A stretch of 9,639 nucleotides of DNA from positions 1-9,639 of the forward strand of contig JAKSDL010000818.1 of NCBI GenBank assembly GCA_022360105.1, in the 5' to 3' direction. The notes beneath the pieces are model-generated. The model was given only the letters and a program-made list of their open reading frames with translations. It searched no databases and was not told where the DNA came from. Made by a program: the position numbers and the translations under genes. Positions 7,950-9,639 of the stretch are shown piece after piece. Origin of the DNA: Pseudomonadota bacterium (GTDB lineage: Bacteria > SAR324 > XYD2-FULL-50-16 > JAHJRI01). Numbering within the stretch: position 1 is the stretch's first letter; each line of letters starts with the position of its first letter.

Positions 7950-8684
7950 ATGGCATTCAGGGGAAAACAAGTTTCCGTGATCCTGCTGGCAGCGGGCTCA
8001 GGAAACCGGATGAAAGCAAGTAAAAACAAATTGTTCCTTCCTATCAACAACATCCCGATTTTGTATCGAACCTTACATAGACTGAATCAAATCCAATTGA
8101 TCGATTCAATAATTTTAGTTTGTAAGAACACAGATAAAGGACAGATAGAGAAATTAATCAGCAAGTATGGAGAAATACAAAAAGTAAGGTCGATGATTGC
8201 CGGAGGCAAAGAACGCTCAGATAGTGTTAATTGTGGTCTGGAAGAAGTGAGATCCATCCAACCGGATGGTATTGTGATGACTCACGACGGAGCCCGTCCT
8301 TTTATTAGTGAAACCCTGGTAAAAAGGCTGGTTGAATCCTCAAGCGAAGAGTCTATTTCCATTCCCTCGCTCAAAATAATTGAAACAGTAAGGAAGCAAA
8401 AACCGGATGGACTCACTGCCGTTGTTGATCGACAACATTTGTTTACTGTTCAGACACCCCAAGTGTTTCATGTGAAACACATCCAGCAATGCTTTCTGAA
8501 TACCGATAAAGCAATGTTGAAGCTAACAGATGAAGCTTCCTATTTTGAGGCTTCAGGGAAAAAGGTAACCCTGGTGGAGGGGGAAAAATGGAACATAAAA
8601 CTGACTACTCCTGAAGATATTCTTTGGGCAGAGTATCTATTACACCAACACAACCAGTTAAAACTGACAGGTCTTGAAAATTGA
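7950..8684 (+). CDS. ispD: 2-C-methyl-D-erythritol 4-phosphate cytidylyltransferase
   Basis: Transfers CMP from CTP to MEP, the third step of the methylerythritol phosphate route to isoprenoids, in the cytoplasm. Length is 244 residues against 225-240 usual. Key elements are the CTP-binding loop LAAGSGNRM with R20 and K27 (the same numbers as the catalytic pair in E. coli IspD), GGKERSDSVNCGL (85-97), the metal aspartate D113 in THDGARP, VDRQHLFTVQTPQVF, TDEASYFEASGKKV, and the MEP-contacting lysine in NIKLTTPED. The start gives eight residues before the first beta strand, as expected. No clear Shine-Dalgarno sequence precedes the ATG. The gene stands alone from ispF, often its neighbour or fusion partner. 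It diverges from the atp operon and is followed by rimO after 138 bp. Confidence 0.96.
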   Translation: MAFRGKQVSVILLAAGSGNRMKASKNKLFLPINNIPILYRTLHRLNQIQLIDSIILVCKNTDKGQIEKLISKYGEIQKVRSMIAGGKERSDSVNCGLEEVRSIQPDGIVMTHDGARPFISETLVKRLVESSSEESISIPSLKIIETVRKQKPDGLTAVVDRQHLFTVQTPQVFHVKHIQQCFLNTDKAMLKLTDEASYFEASGKKVTLVEGEKWNIKLTTPEDILWAEYLLHQHNQLKLTGLEN

Positions 8685-8822
8685 TAAGTCTCTTTGCCAA
8701 AGGATGACAGAAAGCAATGGGCAGTTGCCGGCTATTCTGTTAAGATTAACGATTAAACAGATCACACCAAAAATTGATGTTTTTGAATTGGGTGAGAGTG
8801 GACATTTTAAAAATCGACAGTG
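8685..8822 (+). other. ispD-rimO spacer
   Basis: A 138-bp gap with no ORF of note, no convincing terminator hairpin and no strong promoter. It is long for two genes of one operon, so rimO could have its own promoter here, but none can be assigned from sequence alone. Confidence 0.5.
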
Positions 8823-9639
8823 ATGAATAGAAGTATTTATTTAGAAACCATGGGCTGTGCAAAGAATCGGGTAGATTCGGAGATTATGCTTGCCAGTCTG
8901 CTGGACAATCAATTCACTTATGAGGAAGACATTGAAAATGCAGATATAATCATAGTGAATACCTGTGGTTTCTTGTCCAGTGCCGTGAGTGAATCGATCG
9001 AACGCATCCTTGAATTGTCTAAGTATAAACAAAAAGGAAACTGCAGTATGTTGCTGGCTGTCGGTTGCATGATCGAGCGTTATAAAGACACCTTACTGGC
9101 TGAAATTCCGGAAATAGACGGTCTGCTGGGTACTTCGGACTATACCAGGGTGGTCAGTGCAATTGCTAACTTCTATGCCGGAGAAGAATACCAACCGGAT
9201 TTTACGAAAAAACCTCTTTATGCAGAGCGGAATTCCGAAGTCAAACGTATCCTGTCTACCCAGTTTCATGCCTATCTTAAGATAGCAGAAGGCTGTTCAA
9301 ACAATTGTTCTTTCTGCAACATCCCTAAGTTGAGAGGGCGTCAGGTCAGTCGTTCTATGGAAAGCATCAAAGATGAATTTGATTTATTGGTATCGAGTGG
9401 AATCAAAGAAATTAACTTGATATCCCAGGATTGCTCATCCTATAGCTATGATCTGTACAAGTCTCAACGACTACTCGAATTGGTTCGTTTACTACTAACA
9501 TCAAAAGAACAGGATTTCTGGCTTAGAATATTCTACACCTATCCCAATCGGTATCCTGCGGAACTGTTCGAGTTGATGAATCAGGACTCTAGGTTGGTGC
9601 CCTACGTAGATTTACCTTTTCAACATGTTTCAGATCCTG
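8823..9639 (+). CDS. rimO: Ribosomal protein S12 methylthiotransferase (partial, C-terminus beyond window)
   Basis: Radical-SAM enzyme that adds a methylthio group to the conserved aspartate of ribosomal protein S12. The 272 codons present cover the N-terminal MTTase domain, with its cluster cysteines C12 (MGCAKNRVDSE), C48 (VNTCGF) and C82 (AVGCM), and most of the radical-SAM domain, with CxxxCxxC at C158, C162 and C165 (EGCSNNCSFCNIP). RimO rather than MiaB is indicated by NTCGFLSSAVSES (MiaB has a different block after NTC) and by PYVDLPFQHVSDP near the right edge, like the RimO LDIPLQH motif. The C-terminal TRAM domain lies outside. The ATG at 8823 is preceded by an in-frame GTG (8820) that could also start, and an in-frame stop lies just upstream at about 8809. 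No clear Shine-Dalgarno sequence is visible. Not frameshifted in the visible part. Confidence 0.94.
   Translation, partial: MNRSIYLETMGCAKNRVDSEIMLASLLDNQFTYEEDIENADIIIVNTCGFLSSAVSESIERILELSKYKQKGNCSMLLAVGCMIERYKDTLLAEIPEIDGLLGTSDYTRVVSAIANFYAGEEYQPDFTKKPLYAERNSEVKRILSTQFHAYLKIAEGCSNNCSFCNIPKLRGRQVSRSMESIKDEFDLLVSSGIKEINLISQDCSSYSYDLYKSQRLLELVRLLLTSKEQDFWLRIFYTYPNRYPAELFELMNQDSRLVPYVDLPFQHVSDP

Noticed and set aside
7801..8749. The 12-mer TGTTAAGATTAA at 7801-7812 and 8738-8749, upstream of ispD and rimO
   Set aside because: A few repeated 12-mers are expected by chance in 9.6 kb of AT-rich sequence, and the distances to the starts differ.
8841..9032. Minus-strand 63-residue open frame inside rimO
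   Set aside because: It lies entirely antisense to the conserved MTTase domain and resembles nothing recognisable.

Overview
The window is a chromosomal housekeeping segment of a Gram-negative-type bacterium with roughly 40-45% GC by eye. Genes on the minus strand are, in transcription order, a seven-gene F1/stalk ATP synthase operon (7526 down to 1504), a YjbQ-family gene (1292-882) and the first two thirds of proA (839 down to the left edge). Genes on the plus strand are ispD (7950-8684) and the 5' part of rimO (8823 to the right edge).

The ATP synthase operon reads b' - b - delta - alpha - gamma - beta - epsilon. It has no atpI, atpB (a) or atpE (c), so the membrane-rotor genes must lie elsewhere. 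Two different b-type genes, each starting with a signal-peptide-like segment, plus a separate a/c locus resemble the arrangement in deltaproteobacterial-type lineages (Desulfobacterota and relatives, possibly SAR324 or Nitrospinota). That placement is inference from gene order and protein style, not a phylogeny.

The most unusual structure is at the head of the operon. About 147 bp at the b'-b junction (end of b', spacer, start of b) is repeated about 570 bp upstream, where it supplies the leader and start of b'. The upstream copy therefore carries an orphan piece of a b' gene: its last 11 codons plus stop, now part of a 19-codon ORF in the leader. This looks like the scar of a tandem duplication of the b' gene followed by deletion. 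A 46-bp stretch covering the ribosome binding site and first codons of b and b' is identical in the two genes.

A 423-bp divergent intergenic region (7527-7949) separates the atp operon from ispD and contains a consensus-like promoter for atp. A perfect 12-bp-stem hairpin (1434-1473) follows atpC and probably ends the operon. YjbQ and proA, 42 bp apart, probably form their own short transcription unit. ispD (isoprenoid precursor synthesis, MEP pathway) and rimO (methylthiolation of ribosomal protein S12) follow one another on the plus strand with a 138-bp gap.

I see no mobile element, CRISPR array, tRNA, rRNA or defence-type system. Apart from the duplication scar and the leader ORF, this is an ordinary core-genome region.
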